Below are positions 50,201 through 58,869 of a stretch of DNA of 64,000 bases, piece by piece. The DNA lies in the NCBI RefSeq assembly GCF_005484965.1, contig NZ_CP034036.1, positions 1,984,001 through 2,048,000 of the forward strand, read 5' to 3'. The notes under the pieces are model-generated. The model was not told the DNA's origin and ran no database searches. It saw only the letters and a program-made list of their open reading frames with translations. The translations under genes were made by a program, and so were the position numbers. Within the stretch, counting starts at the first letter, position 1, and the number at the start of each line of letters is the position of its first letter. This DNA is from Brenneria nigrifluens DSM 30175 = ATCC 13028 (lineage in GTDB: Bacteria > Pseudomonadota > Gammaproteobacteria > Enterobacterales > Enterobacteriaceae).

Positions 50201-50348
50201 CGTTGTATAACGTCAGGCAAATCAGAATATCGGCCTGCGCGCACGGCAGCGCGCCGCTGACGCTGGTGTTTTCCCGGCAATATTGGCGGCGTCGGTACAG
50301 ACTTTCCCAGCGGGTTGCCATGTCGCGGTGGGTGATGTTCGTTTCCAT
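47280..50348 (-). CDS. Fusion of a chitin-synthase-like glycosyltransferase and a DegT/DnrJ-type aminotransferase
   Basis: 1022 residues in one uninterrupted frame. Residues about 35-350 form a GT2 domain of chitin-synthase type: LICLTLYNEPAPMLAETLAG, an Asp in MQIDTASVPE (donor/metal), AEDRVLGFE near 297, and QRRRW at about 337-341. Residues about 370-600 carry several membrane helices and the hallmark DISWGTKG found in chitin synthases. From about 645 to 1015 there is a complete PLP-dependent sugar aminotransferase (VFCNGEQALIALLLAADV, PSFTFAGTAHAVV, and the PLP lysine near 825 in SFHATKPFNTIEGG). The protein would sit in the inner membrane with both catalytic domains in the cytoplasm. It may make an amino-sugar donor and polymerise it. 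I know no described protein with this architecture. Confidence 0.88.
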   Translation of the reverse strand: METNITHRDMATRWESLYRRRQYCRENTSVSGALPCAQADILICLTLYNEPAPMLAETLAGLVNNQLHLIRTFPARTPRMVICILLDGVASAHQSTVELLQSLGLDPRRTNAESTPQNRLTLQARTIPASRILADCHYPAPADNDHDISIMLAAKRHNAGKLDSHAWFFWGVGDHVQAEFAMQIDTASVPEPDCLAQLLRHMWRSPACSAVTTRVVLPPPRGCDAAQNWQYADFLWEKVSDWAIGNALHYLEVVPGQCSLIRWSSFCDNNRQPHAPVETYLRGLEPQGLLEHNLYLAEDRVLGFELVRHHQGSSVRYQPAAIVRSDPSPTFAELVRQRRRWINSTIAARLHSLRELPGVLNQTSISPLRRCGILLSLSWGLLQLAAQFLMPAFIALLLAAGVGGVARHLPPYAASAALSGSGAALLFLTLWSGTLFISSKVGVNSPYGVRCHIAVMSLLAGLMGAAWLLTLMESSWQSLLLPGAALLLICIALLLHSLAYLRQIVRWLPLYLFLLPVFSLYLTTYSIANISDISWGTKGLTANPSDEKKRRQWSTARNRVLFGWSVGSFALAILFLLALPQARWIFAIQLIAAFFFVRIILSAAVSIASSVYQRVSARAMTGPGEAAPATYQGPRLSQRPDNAPLPIVRPIFPAFHTLGGTIEACLASGIVTNNGPYVRQLETRLSAYLGVPTLVFCNGEQALIALLLAADVRGKEVILPSFTFAGTAHAVVMAGARPVFADIKSPDSPMLDVGDIERRITADTAAILAVDVYGYASDYLALQQLARRHELRLFIDSAPAFGTTVNGRQTGGFADGQIFSFHATKPFNTIEGGCVCSHDTALLRRASAIRNFGQDADGAAFTLGFNGKMSEINAIIGLAQLPYLAQQLQCRRQAAALLMAGITAIPGLTLCLPSGVQDPVWQYLPIMVDPAIYGISRDELQDAMRQKGIMARRYYSPACHKMPAYRHFAQGALPRTELLADRVLALPVYNDMQPHECERILAALKSLSLIATRRSIVKEANL

Positions 50349-50395
50349 TGCAAGTCATTCCTTATTAGCGAGAGTGGAGGAATCTGGCGCCGACG

Positions 50396-51595
50396 TTAAA
50401 GTGGAATAGGCAGCGGCGTAATGTTTTGCCCGGATGCCGATGTCTGCGGCAATTGCCAGAATCGATCGGTGATGGCGGCGTACACCGCGCGAAAATCGGT
50501 ACTGAAGCCTGGATTGCCGTTCGCATCCAGCGCCTCCAGCGAACTGCGTTCTCCCCAAATACCGCCGCCAACGCCGCCGCCCAGCAGCAATATCGGCCCG
50601 CAGGTGCCGTGATCGGTCCCCGATGAGGCATTCTCCTGCGGTCGGCGGCCAAATTCCGAATGCACCATAATCAGGCTGTCTTGCCACACCCCGATATCGC
50701 TCAATCCCCGGCGCAATCCCAGCAACAAGGTTTCCACCTTGCTCAGCAGACGTTCATGCGCGCCGCGTAAATTGGCGTGTAAATCAAAACCGGAGAGGCT
50801 GATTTTGTATAACGGCGCCCGGACGCCGTTTTCGATTAGCCACAGCAGGGTCGCCGCCTGCGCGTTTTGCGGCTCCGTATAGCCATCCCGGGTGAACCAG
50901 GCCATAAAACGGTTGTTGCCGCGAAGTTTATTGCGGATGCGCCTGTTCAGCGTGTTGGTGTTGGCCAACTCCTGTAGGATGTGCAGCGCGGCAGGATTGT
51001 GCCGGTAGCTTTCCACCTCAGGCAGCGGAGACAGGGCGTGATTAAGAAAGGCGCGGCTATCCTGCATGGCAAGAACCTCAATATCCGGACTGAGCAGTAA
51101 ATCCTGATCGCCGGAGAGCACGATGCCGTGCGCATCATGCCGCATTTCCGGGCGCGGGCGGTTGCGCAGTACGCGACCGGCCCAGCCTGATTCAAGCACT
51201 GCGGAATCCGTACCCTGCGCCCATATCGCGGCCGAACCGAAATGAGACAGGTTGGGTGACGGATAGCCGACATCCTGTACCACGGCCAATTCCCCGCGCT
51301 GGAAAATATCCGCCAGTCCGGCCCAGGCGCGATTAAAAGCCAGTTCGTCGGTCAGCGGCGCAAGTTCATCCTTACCCAGCGCCAGCGTGGGGCGATAGTG
51401 GCGATATAGCGGATCGCGATACGGCACCAGCGTATTTAACGCGTCGTTGCCGCCAAACAGCTCTACCACGATCAAATGCTTGTTCGCGGGCAGCGCGCCA
51501 GCGGAGAAGCCGCGCAAAGGTAAGGCTGAGGTCAATAATCCGGCGCTGAGTCCGCAGAGCAGCCTCCGGCGGGCCGGCATAAACGAATTTGACAT
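50396..51595 (-). CDS. DUF1501 family exported protein
   Basis: 399 residues. The start PARRRLLCGLSAGLLTSALP looks like a Tat signal (twin Arg then hydrophobic). The body matches DUF1501, related to the alkaline phosphatase/sulfatase fold: VVELFGGNDALNTLVPY near the start, SHFGSAAIWAQGT, and HSEFGRRPQENASSGTDHG with the putative metal ligands Asp and His. These proteins almost always accompany a DUF1800 gene, as here (12-base gap). The activity is unknown. The ribosome site is GAGGAC at about 8 bases. Located between the DUF1800 gene and the glycosyltransferase fusion gene in one operon. Confidence 0.9.
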   Translation of the reverse strand: MSNSFMPARRRLLCGLSAGLLTSALPLRGFSAGALPANKHLIVVELFGGNDALNTLVPYRDPLYRHYRPTLALGKDELAPLTDELAFNRAWAGLADIFQRGELAVVQDVGYPSPNLSHFGSAAIWAQGTDSAVLESGWAGRVLRNRPRPEMRHDAHGIVLSGDQDLLLSPDIEVLAMQDSRAFLNHALSPLPEVESYRHNPAALHILQELANTNTLNRRIRNKLRGNNRFMAWFTRDGYTEPQNAQAATLLWLIENGVRAPLYKISLSGFDLHANLRGAHERLLSKVETLLLGLRRGLSDIGVWQDSLIMVHSEFGRRPQENASSGTDHGTCGPILLLGGGVGGGIWGERSSLEALDANGNPGFSTDFRAVYAAITDRFWQLPQTSASGQNITPLPIPL

Positions 51596-51607
51596 GGTAT
51601 CGTCCTC

Positions 51608-53584
51608 TTATTTCAGGTTGTAGGCTGGATCGAGCGTCAGCGCTTTAATCGCGTCATGCCCGTATTGCGAGGCCGCCGTCGGCGGCTTGGGCGCCATAAA
51701 GGGCGCGGTTGCCAGCAGATAGGGAGGCAAGATGTGGGACGGAGCCGGCCGCCGTAATGCCGGCGTCGGTTTGCCTTCGCCGGCCAGCCGGGTTTGCAGG
51801 CGCCCGGTGCCGTACTCGATATTGGAATTAATCGGCGTTTGCCGATCTTCCAGCGTTGCCCGCTCGGTATCGATGGGGCGGGTGACATCGAAAGATAGCG
51901 CCAGATTGCAATAGAATGATCCAAGCGGCGAATCGGCCCGGCACGCGGAGCCGTCGGGAATGATCCAGCGCGCTTGGCCGGGCGAAAAACGATAACCGCT
52001 CAGGGCGATCCAGTTGACGAACAGGTTGGCGCCGGGCTCTTCCGCATCCATGATTATGGCGATGGTTTGCGGGTTATCGGGCAGCTTATGGCGAGGAATG
52101 GCGACGGTTTCCCACATGGGCTTCAGGTTGCCCGGTTCATTGGAACCCAGCTCCTGGCGGGTGTTAACCCCCAGTTTTGCGGTAACCGCGGCAATTTTTT
52201 TATCGTCGGCCATGATGATAAAACGCACGGGAAGCCCGGCGTGCTCGGAGGAAAAGCGAATGGATAATCCATCATCGTCATGGGACTTCCCCGGGTTTTC
52301 TACGGCTTGCCACAGGCGGTGCAGCACCCGCGTGCGCTCCACCAGGCTTTTACTGTTCAGCCATTGCGTGCCGCTGCGCCAGCCGGCGACCGAAGGGGCC
52401 ATAAAAGGGCTTTGTCCCAGCCTGGCGAGATAATCGAGCAGAACCTGCTGGTCGGGTAAATTCAGCGCAAAGGTACGGGAAAATCCAATCACCAGATCCA
52501 GTGGCGATTTGATCAGCGAGCCGTGATTTTGCTGCCGCCAAAAGGCCGGGCTGAGCAATAGCGCGCGCAAAAAGGGTTTTATCGCGTAATCGTTCTCCCG
52601 CAGCGTTTGGGCAAGAGAGGCGATCGCCTGCGGGTCCGGCTGTGTTGCCACGAATTCCGCATAGAACTTGCCGGCCAGCCGGTTGGCCGTCTGAGGCTGG
52701 GCAAGGAGAATATCGACCAATTGATCGATTTGCTCTGACGGCGTGCCGCTAATGCGTTTTCCGAGCACCGTTTTATCGCCGGGTACGGCATTGTCGGCGG
52801 TAAACTGATATCGCCATTGATCATCGGCATTGACGCCGTGCCCGGCCAGCACTTTGGCGACCTGTTTCACATCGTTTTCACTGTAGTGACCGATCCCCAG
52901 CGTAAACAGCTCCATCAATTCCCGCGCCAGGTTTTCATTTGGCCTTTGCCGGGTATTGGAGGTGTTATCCAAGCCGCTGAGCATCATGGGGTCCCTCAGG
53001 ATCTGCCGGGTCAGCGTGCGAAAATTCTGACTGCCAAGGGTACGGAACAGCTTTAGCTGATCAAAAAAAGGCGCGGTGATATGGGTGTTGTCAAAGCGGG
53101 ACACGAAGTGATTATGCCAAAACAGGGTCAGCCGTTCGGCAAAGGGCGCGGGGGTCAGAATCATTTCCTGTATCCACCACGCCTGTAATTGGTTGAGTTC
53201 GTTGACTCGACGGAAGATCACCTGTTGCTCCATCCAGCCATCCGCCCAGTAATCGGGATAAGGTTCGGCGATAAAAGCGGGAGGGCGGGTATAAAACGGG
53301 GCGTCCAGGGTCGTCAGCAGGTCATCGACGGCCTGTTCGCGCGTCATGTCCCGCAAGCGTGCAATTTCTTGCGGCGTGACGCCGAAACCGGTTCTCTCCA
53401 GCAGATGCCGTGATTCGCCCGGCGTTAAAGCGAAGCTTTTGTCGGTCGCGATACCGGCCAGCGCGATAGCAAAAAACAGATACCCGGCGGCCAGGGCGAT
53501 GGTGGTTGGCGTATTCGCCAGGACGCGCTTATAGCCAGATAGCGGGATAATGAAGAATAAGGAAATGGATGGTTGTTTGCGCAT
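51608..53584 (-). CDS. DUF1800 family protein
   Basis: 658 residues with one N-terminal membrane segment (TTIALAAGYLFFAIALAGIA), so it is periplasmic and membrane-anchored or secreted. DUF1800 hallmarks are HLLERTGFGVTPQEIARL, ERLTLFWHNHFVSR and NENLARELMELFTLGIGHY. The C-terminal third adds a beta-rich region (about 440-560; SSEHAGLPVRFIIMADDKKI) resembling a carbohydrate-binding or jelly-roll insertion (inference). Function unknown; DUF1800/DUF1501 pairs are exported proteins common in bacteria with complex surfaces. I use the ATG at 53584; a frame is open to 53656. First gene of the operon. Confidence 0.88.
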   Translation of the reverse strand: MRKQPSISLFFIIPLSGYKRVLANTPTTIALAAGYLFFAIALAGIATDKSFALTPGESRHLLERTGFGVTPQEIARLRDMTREQAVDDLLTTLDAPFYTRPPAFIAEPYPDYWADGWMEQQVIFRRVNELNQLQAWWIQEMILTPAPFAERLTLFWHNHFVSRFDNTHITAPFFDQLKLFRTLGSQNFRTLTRQILRDPMMLSGLDNTSNTRQRPNENLARELMELFTLGIGHYSENDVKQVAKVLAGHGVNADDQWRYQFTADNAVPGDKTVLGKRISGTPSEQIDQLVDILLAQPQTANRLAGKFYAEFVATQPDPQAIASLAQTLRENDYAIKPFLRALLLSPAFWRQQNHGSLIKSPLDLVIGFSRTFALNLPDQQVLLDYLARLGQSPFMAPSVAGWRSGTQWLNSKSLVERTRVLHRLWQAVENPGKSHDDDGLSIRFSSEHAGLPVRFIIMADDKKIAAVTAKLGVNTRQELGSNEPGNLKPMWETVAIPRHKLPDNPQTIAIIMDAEEPGANLFVNWIALSGYRFSPGQARWIIPDGSACRADSPLGSFYCNLALSFDVTRPIDTERATLEDRQTPINSNIEYGTGRLQTRLAGEGKPTPALRRPAPSHILPPYLLATAPFMAPKPPTAASQYGHDAIKALTLDPAYNLK

Positions 53585-53641
53585 AGGAGTAGATTCCTGC
53601 AAGACAAAAGCATCATTGTGGATATCTACTATTAATAAAAG

Positions 53642-53682
53642 CCGGGGCGCTATCACCCTGATTAAGGTGAGACGGACCCCGG
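53642..53682. promoter_or_regulatory. Nested hairpin upstream of the DUF1800 operon
   Basis: The outer stem is CCGGGG (53642-53647) with CCCCGG (53677-53682) and the inner stem TCACC/GGTGA (53653-53657/53666-53670). It lies between the stop of the upstream gene and the DUF1800 start. It may end the upstream transcript or regulate the operon leader. Function inferred from position only. Confidence 0.35.
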
Positions 53683-53694
53683 TAAGGGTGAAGC

Positions 53695-54447
53695 CTAGGT
53701 ATAATTGAGGCGTCGTCTGGCTTCCGCGAATTTACTTTCCAGCGTGCTTTTGGAAATCCCTCTTTTTTCACCGTAATAGGCAATCAACGCGGAAATAATA
53801 GCCTCCTGCGTTTTGAACACCGAATAAGCCTTACCGGACGGCGATTGGCCGCAGAGCAGGGCGAGCAGGGCGCCAATAATAATTAAATAGGTATTTTCAC
53901 TGCGTTCGCTGGAAATAGCGGAGGGATTTAACTTTGTCAGCATGGCATATTTTTCTTTTAGCAAATGATATTCCTGCTGTATCGATGTCAATTGTTCTTG
54001 CAGCATCTTGCTTTTTATCCGTGTGGTTTCCAGCTCGGCAAGCAAAATCTGCACCGTATCCGCGGTAACCGACGAATAGAGCTTCTGCTCCAGCGGATTA
54101 AATAAAAAATCAGGTTTTTCATGCGGATAATATGTCATCATCCAGTTTTTGAGATCGATATGGCGAATGGTCAGACGGACATCGTTGAGCTGCATCGGTT
54201 CCGTGCATGCAATGCCTTGTTTGCTGTAACGCAGTTCGCCATTAATCAGGGCGTCAACGATCCTTTCGGTGTTTAAAGACAGGGTCGGCCATTTTTTTGC
54301 TAGCGCAGGCGGGAAAAGGAGAATGTCATTTCCCAGCTCATTTACTATTTGCGCTTCAAATTGGGTTAAGCCGCTCCAGCGTATCGAGGCTTCAATAGGG
54401 CGGTAGAAGATCTTGGCGCATGGCGATAAGTTATATTCACAAGACAT
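53695..54447 (-). CDS. Unrecognised protein with a coiled coil and a membrane segment
   Basis: A 250-residue protein I do not recognise. The start is the ATG at 54447, with AAAGGAA about 9 bases upstream; the frame stays open to 54741, but that part overlaps the end of the ABC ATPase gene and lacks a ribosome site. Visible parts are an N-terminal globular region with IFYRPIEASIRWSGLTQFEA and an aromatic/polar middle. A predicted coiled coil lies at about 140-175 (LLAELETTRIKSKMLQEQL, then QQEYHLLKEKY), followed by one hydrophobic helix at about 190-205 (YLIIIGALLALLCG). The basic C-terminus ISKSTLESKFAEARRRLNYT looks like a small nucleic-acid- or partner-binding tail. Composition is AT-richer than the operon that follows it. 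Confidence 0.75.
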   Translation of the reverse strand: MSCEYNLSPCAKIFYRPIEASIRWSGLTQFEAQIVNELGNDILLFPPALAKKWPTLSLNTERIVDALINGELRYSKQGIACTEPMQLNDVRLTIRHIDLKNWMMTYYPHEKPDFLFNPLEQKLYSSVTADTVQILLAELETTRIKSKMLQEQLTSIQQEYHLLKEKYAMLTKLNPSAISSERSENTYLIIIGALLALLCGQSPSGKAYSVFKTQEAIISALIAYYGEKRGISKSTLESKFAEARRRLNYT

Positions 54448-54662
54448 CGTAATCAGTTCCTTTGTTACAATTGCGATAGTTAAATCATTACACAGGCGCT
54501 TTTTATGCTCCTGCTCAAGAGGGATACTATCGGGAATAAAAGGAATTGAAATGAAGAGGTGAGTGCCGGCAAAGGTGATAATACCGGCATTATTGTTATC
54601 AGCGCGACTCGCCGTTGCGTATTCCGCCAACCGCTTCCCGTCGGCCGGCAGCCTGTTTTCGA

Positions 54663-55757
<1,095 letters not shown>

Positions 55758-55947
55758 CATTAATTCCATTATCTCGCGGTGACGTGTCTTATTCTCCTTC
55801 TATGCATAAATCATGCCTGTTTAACTAAAATCGAGCGTAACAAGGCGCTTGAAACCGCCGCCTAAAAAAGCAAGCGGGCGTATTGCCCCATTATGGGGAG
55901 AGGTGCGGCCGGGCAGGCACCATAATGGAGCGTAAAAATCGCCGGCG

Positions 55948-57441
55948 TCAGGCGGGAAAATCGCCGGTTTTCCGCCCCCGGATACTTTCGGCGATAACGG
56001 CGAAGGCCTGCGCCATTTTACTCTCTTCCACGCAGGCATAACCCAGCAGTAATCCGCGCTGAGTGGTCGGCCGCAGATAGTAGCTGGAAAGCGGTTTGAC
56101 CATCACCCCGCGTCGCAGGATGCGGGCGCTCAGTAGCACATCATCGACGTCGGCCGGGAGCTTAAGCAACATATGCAGCCCGGCGTTGCTGTTGTCGCCG
56201 ATGTACTCCGCCCCCAACTGTTGTTCGATCAGTTCGGTCAGCATGGCGCGCCGTCTGGCATAGAGCAGCCGCATACGGCGGATATGGGCGGCGTAGTGCC
56301 CTTCGCGGATAAACTGGCCGAGCGTGGCCTGGGTCAGCCAGTGGCCGCCGCGATAGAGCTCGGCATGGGCGATTTTCAACTCCCGCGCCAACTGCGGCGG
56401 CAGCACCATATAGCTGACGCGCAGCCCCGGATAGAGCGTTTTGCTGAAGGTGCCGATGTAAATCACCGGCGACTGGGTTTGCAGCCCTTGCAGCGCGGGG
56501 ATTGGGTTGCCGGAGAAACGGAATTCGCTGTCATAGTCGTCTTCCACCACCCAGCAACCCTGTTCCTGCGCCAACGCCAGCAGACGCTGGCGCCGCGCCA
56601 GACTCATCACCGCGCCCAACGGATACTGATGAGACGGCGTCACGCAGATAAGCCGCGGTATCGACTGGGCTGCAACGGCGTCCGGCGGCGCCATTCCCTG
56701 TTCATCCACCTCGATGGGAACCACCCGCAGCCCGTTAATGGTCAACAGGTTGCGCGTTCCCCAATAGCAGGGATCTTCAATCCAGGCGACGTCGCCTGGA
56801 TTACAGAGCATTTTCGCCAGCAAATCCATCGCCTGGTGGGTGCCTTCGGTGATCAGGATCTGCTCCGGCGCGCACTCCACCGAGCGCGCCATGCGCAGGT
56901 AGTCCACCAGCGCCAGTTGCAGTTCCGCACAGCCGCCGATGGGGGAATAAGAGAGCTGTTCGGGTTTGACCCGGCGGCTTAGCCGGGTTTGTATTCTGCG
57001 CCATAGATCGTGGGGAAAACCGGCGATATCGGGAATGCCGGGCATAAAGGCTCCCCACTGGCGGGCGGAGGCGCCGGCATAGCCCAGCAGTTGTCCCCCG
57101 CGGCGGGAGAACTCCTGCGCCGGCGGCCGGGACAGGTTCTCGCTTTCATCGCGCACCGGGGGCATATTGCCGTCCGGCAGTTGATGCGTGACGAAAGTAC
57201 CGCTGCCGGTGCGCGCTTCAATAAAACCTTCCGCCAGCAGCTGTTCATAGGCCGCCAGCACGGTATTGCGCGACAGCGACAGCTCGCCGGCCAGATCGCG
57301 CGAAGAGGGCAGCCGGCGGCCGGCGGCAAGGGCGCCGTCGAGGATAGCCAGCCGGATAGTGTCGTACAGACGCTTGTTCAGCGTGCCTTCCCGATGATTG
57401 TTCAAACGCTGGAGCAGCAGGTCGGTTAATAGCGAGCGCAA
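55948..57441 (-). CDS. MocR-family regulator (GabR/PdxR-like)
   Basis: A 497-residue regulator: a GntR-type winged helix at about 15-85 (RLPSSRDLAGELSLSRNTVL) joined to a full fold-type I aminotransferase-like domain (about 125-490) that binds PLP and the effector. It keeps VVEDDYDSEFRF and the PLP lysine in IGTFSKTLYPGLRV. It is divergent from gabT, 152 bases apart. By analogy with GabR it probably activates gabTD in response to GABA-PLP and represses itself. An imperfect inverted repeat at 57468-57488 is a candidate site. Confidence 0.92.
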   Translation of the reverse strand: MRSLLTDLLLQRLNNHREGTLNKRLYDTIRLAILDGALAAGRRLPSSRDLAGELSLSRNTVLAAYEQLLAEGFIEARTGSGTFVTHQLPDGNMPPVRDESENLSRPPAQEFSRRGGQLLGYAGASARQWGAFMPGIPDIAGFPHDLWRRIQTRLSRRVKPEQLSYSPIGGCAELQLALVDYLRMARSVECAPEQILITEGTHQAMDLLAKMLCNPGDVAWIEDPCYWGTRNLLTINGLRVVPIEVDEQGMAPPDAVAAQSIPRLICVTPSHQYPLGAVMSLARRQRLLALAQEQGCWVVEDDYDSEFRFSGNPIPALQGLQTQSPVIYIGTFSKTLYPGLRVSYMVLPPQLARELKIAHAELYRGGHWLTQATLGQFIREGHYAAHIRRMRLLYARRRAMLTELIEQQLGAEYIGDNSNAGLHMLLKLPADVDDVLLSARILRRGVMVKPLSSYYLRPTTQRGLLLGYACVEESKMAQAFAVIAESIRGRKTGDFPA

Positions 57442-57467
57442 AAGTGGATCCCTTAAATATTAAAAAC

Positions 57468-57488
57468 TGGCTCTGGATTATAGAACCA
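57468..57488. promoter_or_regulatory. Candidate MocR-regulator site upstream of gabT
   Basis: TGGCTCT, seven bases, AGAACCA: an inverted repeat with one mismatch between the divergent regulator and gabT. It overlaps the likely promoter of the regulator gene. Inferred only from position and symmetry. Confidence 0.4.
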
Positions 57489-57593
57489 TCCGGCGCATAA
57501 ATAGCAACAGAAAAGATGTGGGCCGCGGCGTACATCACGACCGAAACGAGGTCGTCAATGAATGTGGGCGTGTTTTCAGAATCGGAGCAGAAA

Positions 57594-58859
57594 ATGAGTA
57601 ATAAAGAATTAAATCAACGTCGTCTGGCCGCCACCCCCCGTGGCGTGGGTGTGATGTGCGATTTCTATGCCGCCCGCGCGGAAAATGCCACGCTGTGGGA
57701 CGTTGAAGACCGTGAGTTTATCGACTTCGCCGCCGGGATCGCCGTGCTGAATACCGGCCACCGCCACCCGAAAATCCTGGCGGCGGTGCGCGAACAGCTG
57801 GAGCGCTTTACCCACACCGCTTATCAGATTGTGCCTTACGGCAGCTACGTTACGCTGGCCGAGCGAATCAATGCGCTGGCGCCCATCGACGGGCCGGCGA
57901 AAACCACCTTTTTCACCACCGGCGCCGAAGCGGTGGAAAACGCGGTGAAAATCGCCCGCGCCTACACCAAACGCCCCGGCGTGATCGCCTTTGGCGCCGC
58001 CTTCCACGGCCGCACGCTGTTAACCCTGACGCTGACCGGGAAAGTGGCGCCGTATTCCACCGGTTTCGGTCCGTTCCCCGGCTCCATCTTCCATGCGCTC
58101 TATCCCAACGCGCAGCAGGGCATCAGCGTTGAACAATCGCTGGAAAGCATCGATCGTCTGCTGCATACCGATATCGCCGCCGATCAGGTGGCGGCCATTC
58201 TGCTGGAGCCGATTCAGGGAGAAGGCGGCTTTAACATTGCGCCGCCGGAATTTATCAGCGCCTTGCGCAAGCTGTGCGACCAGCACGGCATTCTGCTGAT
58301 CGCCGATGAGGTGCAAACCGGTTTCGCCCGCACCGGCAAGCTGTTTGCCATGGAATACTATACTGAACAGGCCGACCTGATCACCATGGCGAAAAGCCTG
58401 GGCGGCGGCTTTCCCATCTCCGGCGTGGTCGGCCGCGCCGAGGTGATGGACGCGCCTGCGCCCGGCGGTCTGGGGGGCACCTATGCCGGCAATCCGCTGG
58501 CGGTGGCGTCCGCGCTGGCGGTGCTGGATGTGATCGACGAAGAGAAACTGTGTCAGCGGGCACAGCGCCTGGGAGCGGCGCTGGTGGAAACGCTGGAAAA
58601 CGCGAAGCCGCGCTGTCCGGCGCTGGCTGCCATTCGCGCTCAGGGTTCGATGGTGGCGGCGGAATTTAACGATCCGCAGACCGGTAAACCCTCGGCGGAC
58701 ATCACCCGGCGCTTCCAGCAGGAAGCGTTGCAGCAGGGGCTGCTGCTGCTGACCTGCGGCGTGCACGGCAACGTGATTCGTTTCCTGCATCCGCTGACCA
58801 TTCCCGACGATCAGTTCAGCAAGGCGCTGACTATTATCACTCGTGTGCTTACGAAGTAA
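57594..58859 (+). CDS. gabT: GabT-type 4-aminobutyrate aminotransferase
   Basis: A 421-residue class III aminotransferase that converts GABA and 2-oxoglutarate to succinate semialdehyde and glutamate. It has TTGAEAVENAVKIARA, FHGRTLLTLTLTGKV, ADEVQTGFARTG and the PLP lysine in TMAKSLGGGFP at about 268; PGGLGGTYAGNPLA is shared with E. coli GabT and PuuE. The start is the ATG at 57594 (GGAGCAGAAA upstream), which gives MSNKELNQRR matching E. coli (NSNKELMQRR). The frame upstream to 57516 is not used. gabD begins 10 bases after its stop. Confidence 0.93.
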   Translation: MSNKELNQRRLAATPRGVGVMCDFYAARAENATLWDVEDREFIDFAAGIAVLNTGHRHPKILAAVREQLERFTHTAYQIVPYGSYVTLAERINALAPIDGPAKTTFFTTGAEAVENAVKIARAYTKRPGVIAFGAAFHGRTLLTLTLTGKVAPYSTGFGPFPGSIFHALYPNAQQGISVEQSLESIDRLLHTDIAADQVAAILLEPIQGEGGFNIAPPEFISALRKLCDQHGILLIADEVQTGFARTGKLFAMEYYTEQADLITMAKSLGGGFPISGVVGRAEVMDAPAPGGLGGTYAGNPLAVASALAVLDVIDEEKLCQRAQRLGAALVETLENAKPRCPALAAIRAQGSMVAAEFNDPQTGKPSADITRRFQQEALQQGLLLLTCGVHGNVIRFLHPLTIPDDQFSKALTIITRVLTK

Positions 58860-58869
58860 AAGGAATGCT

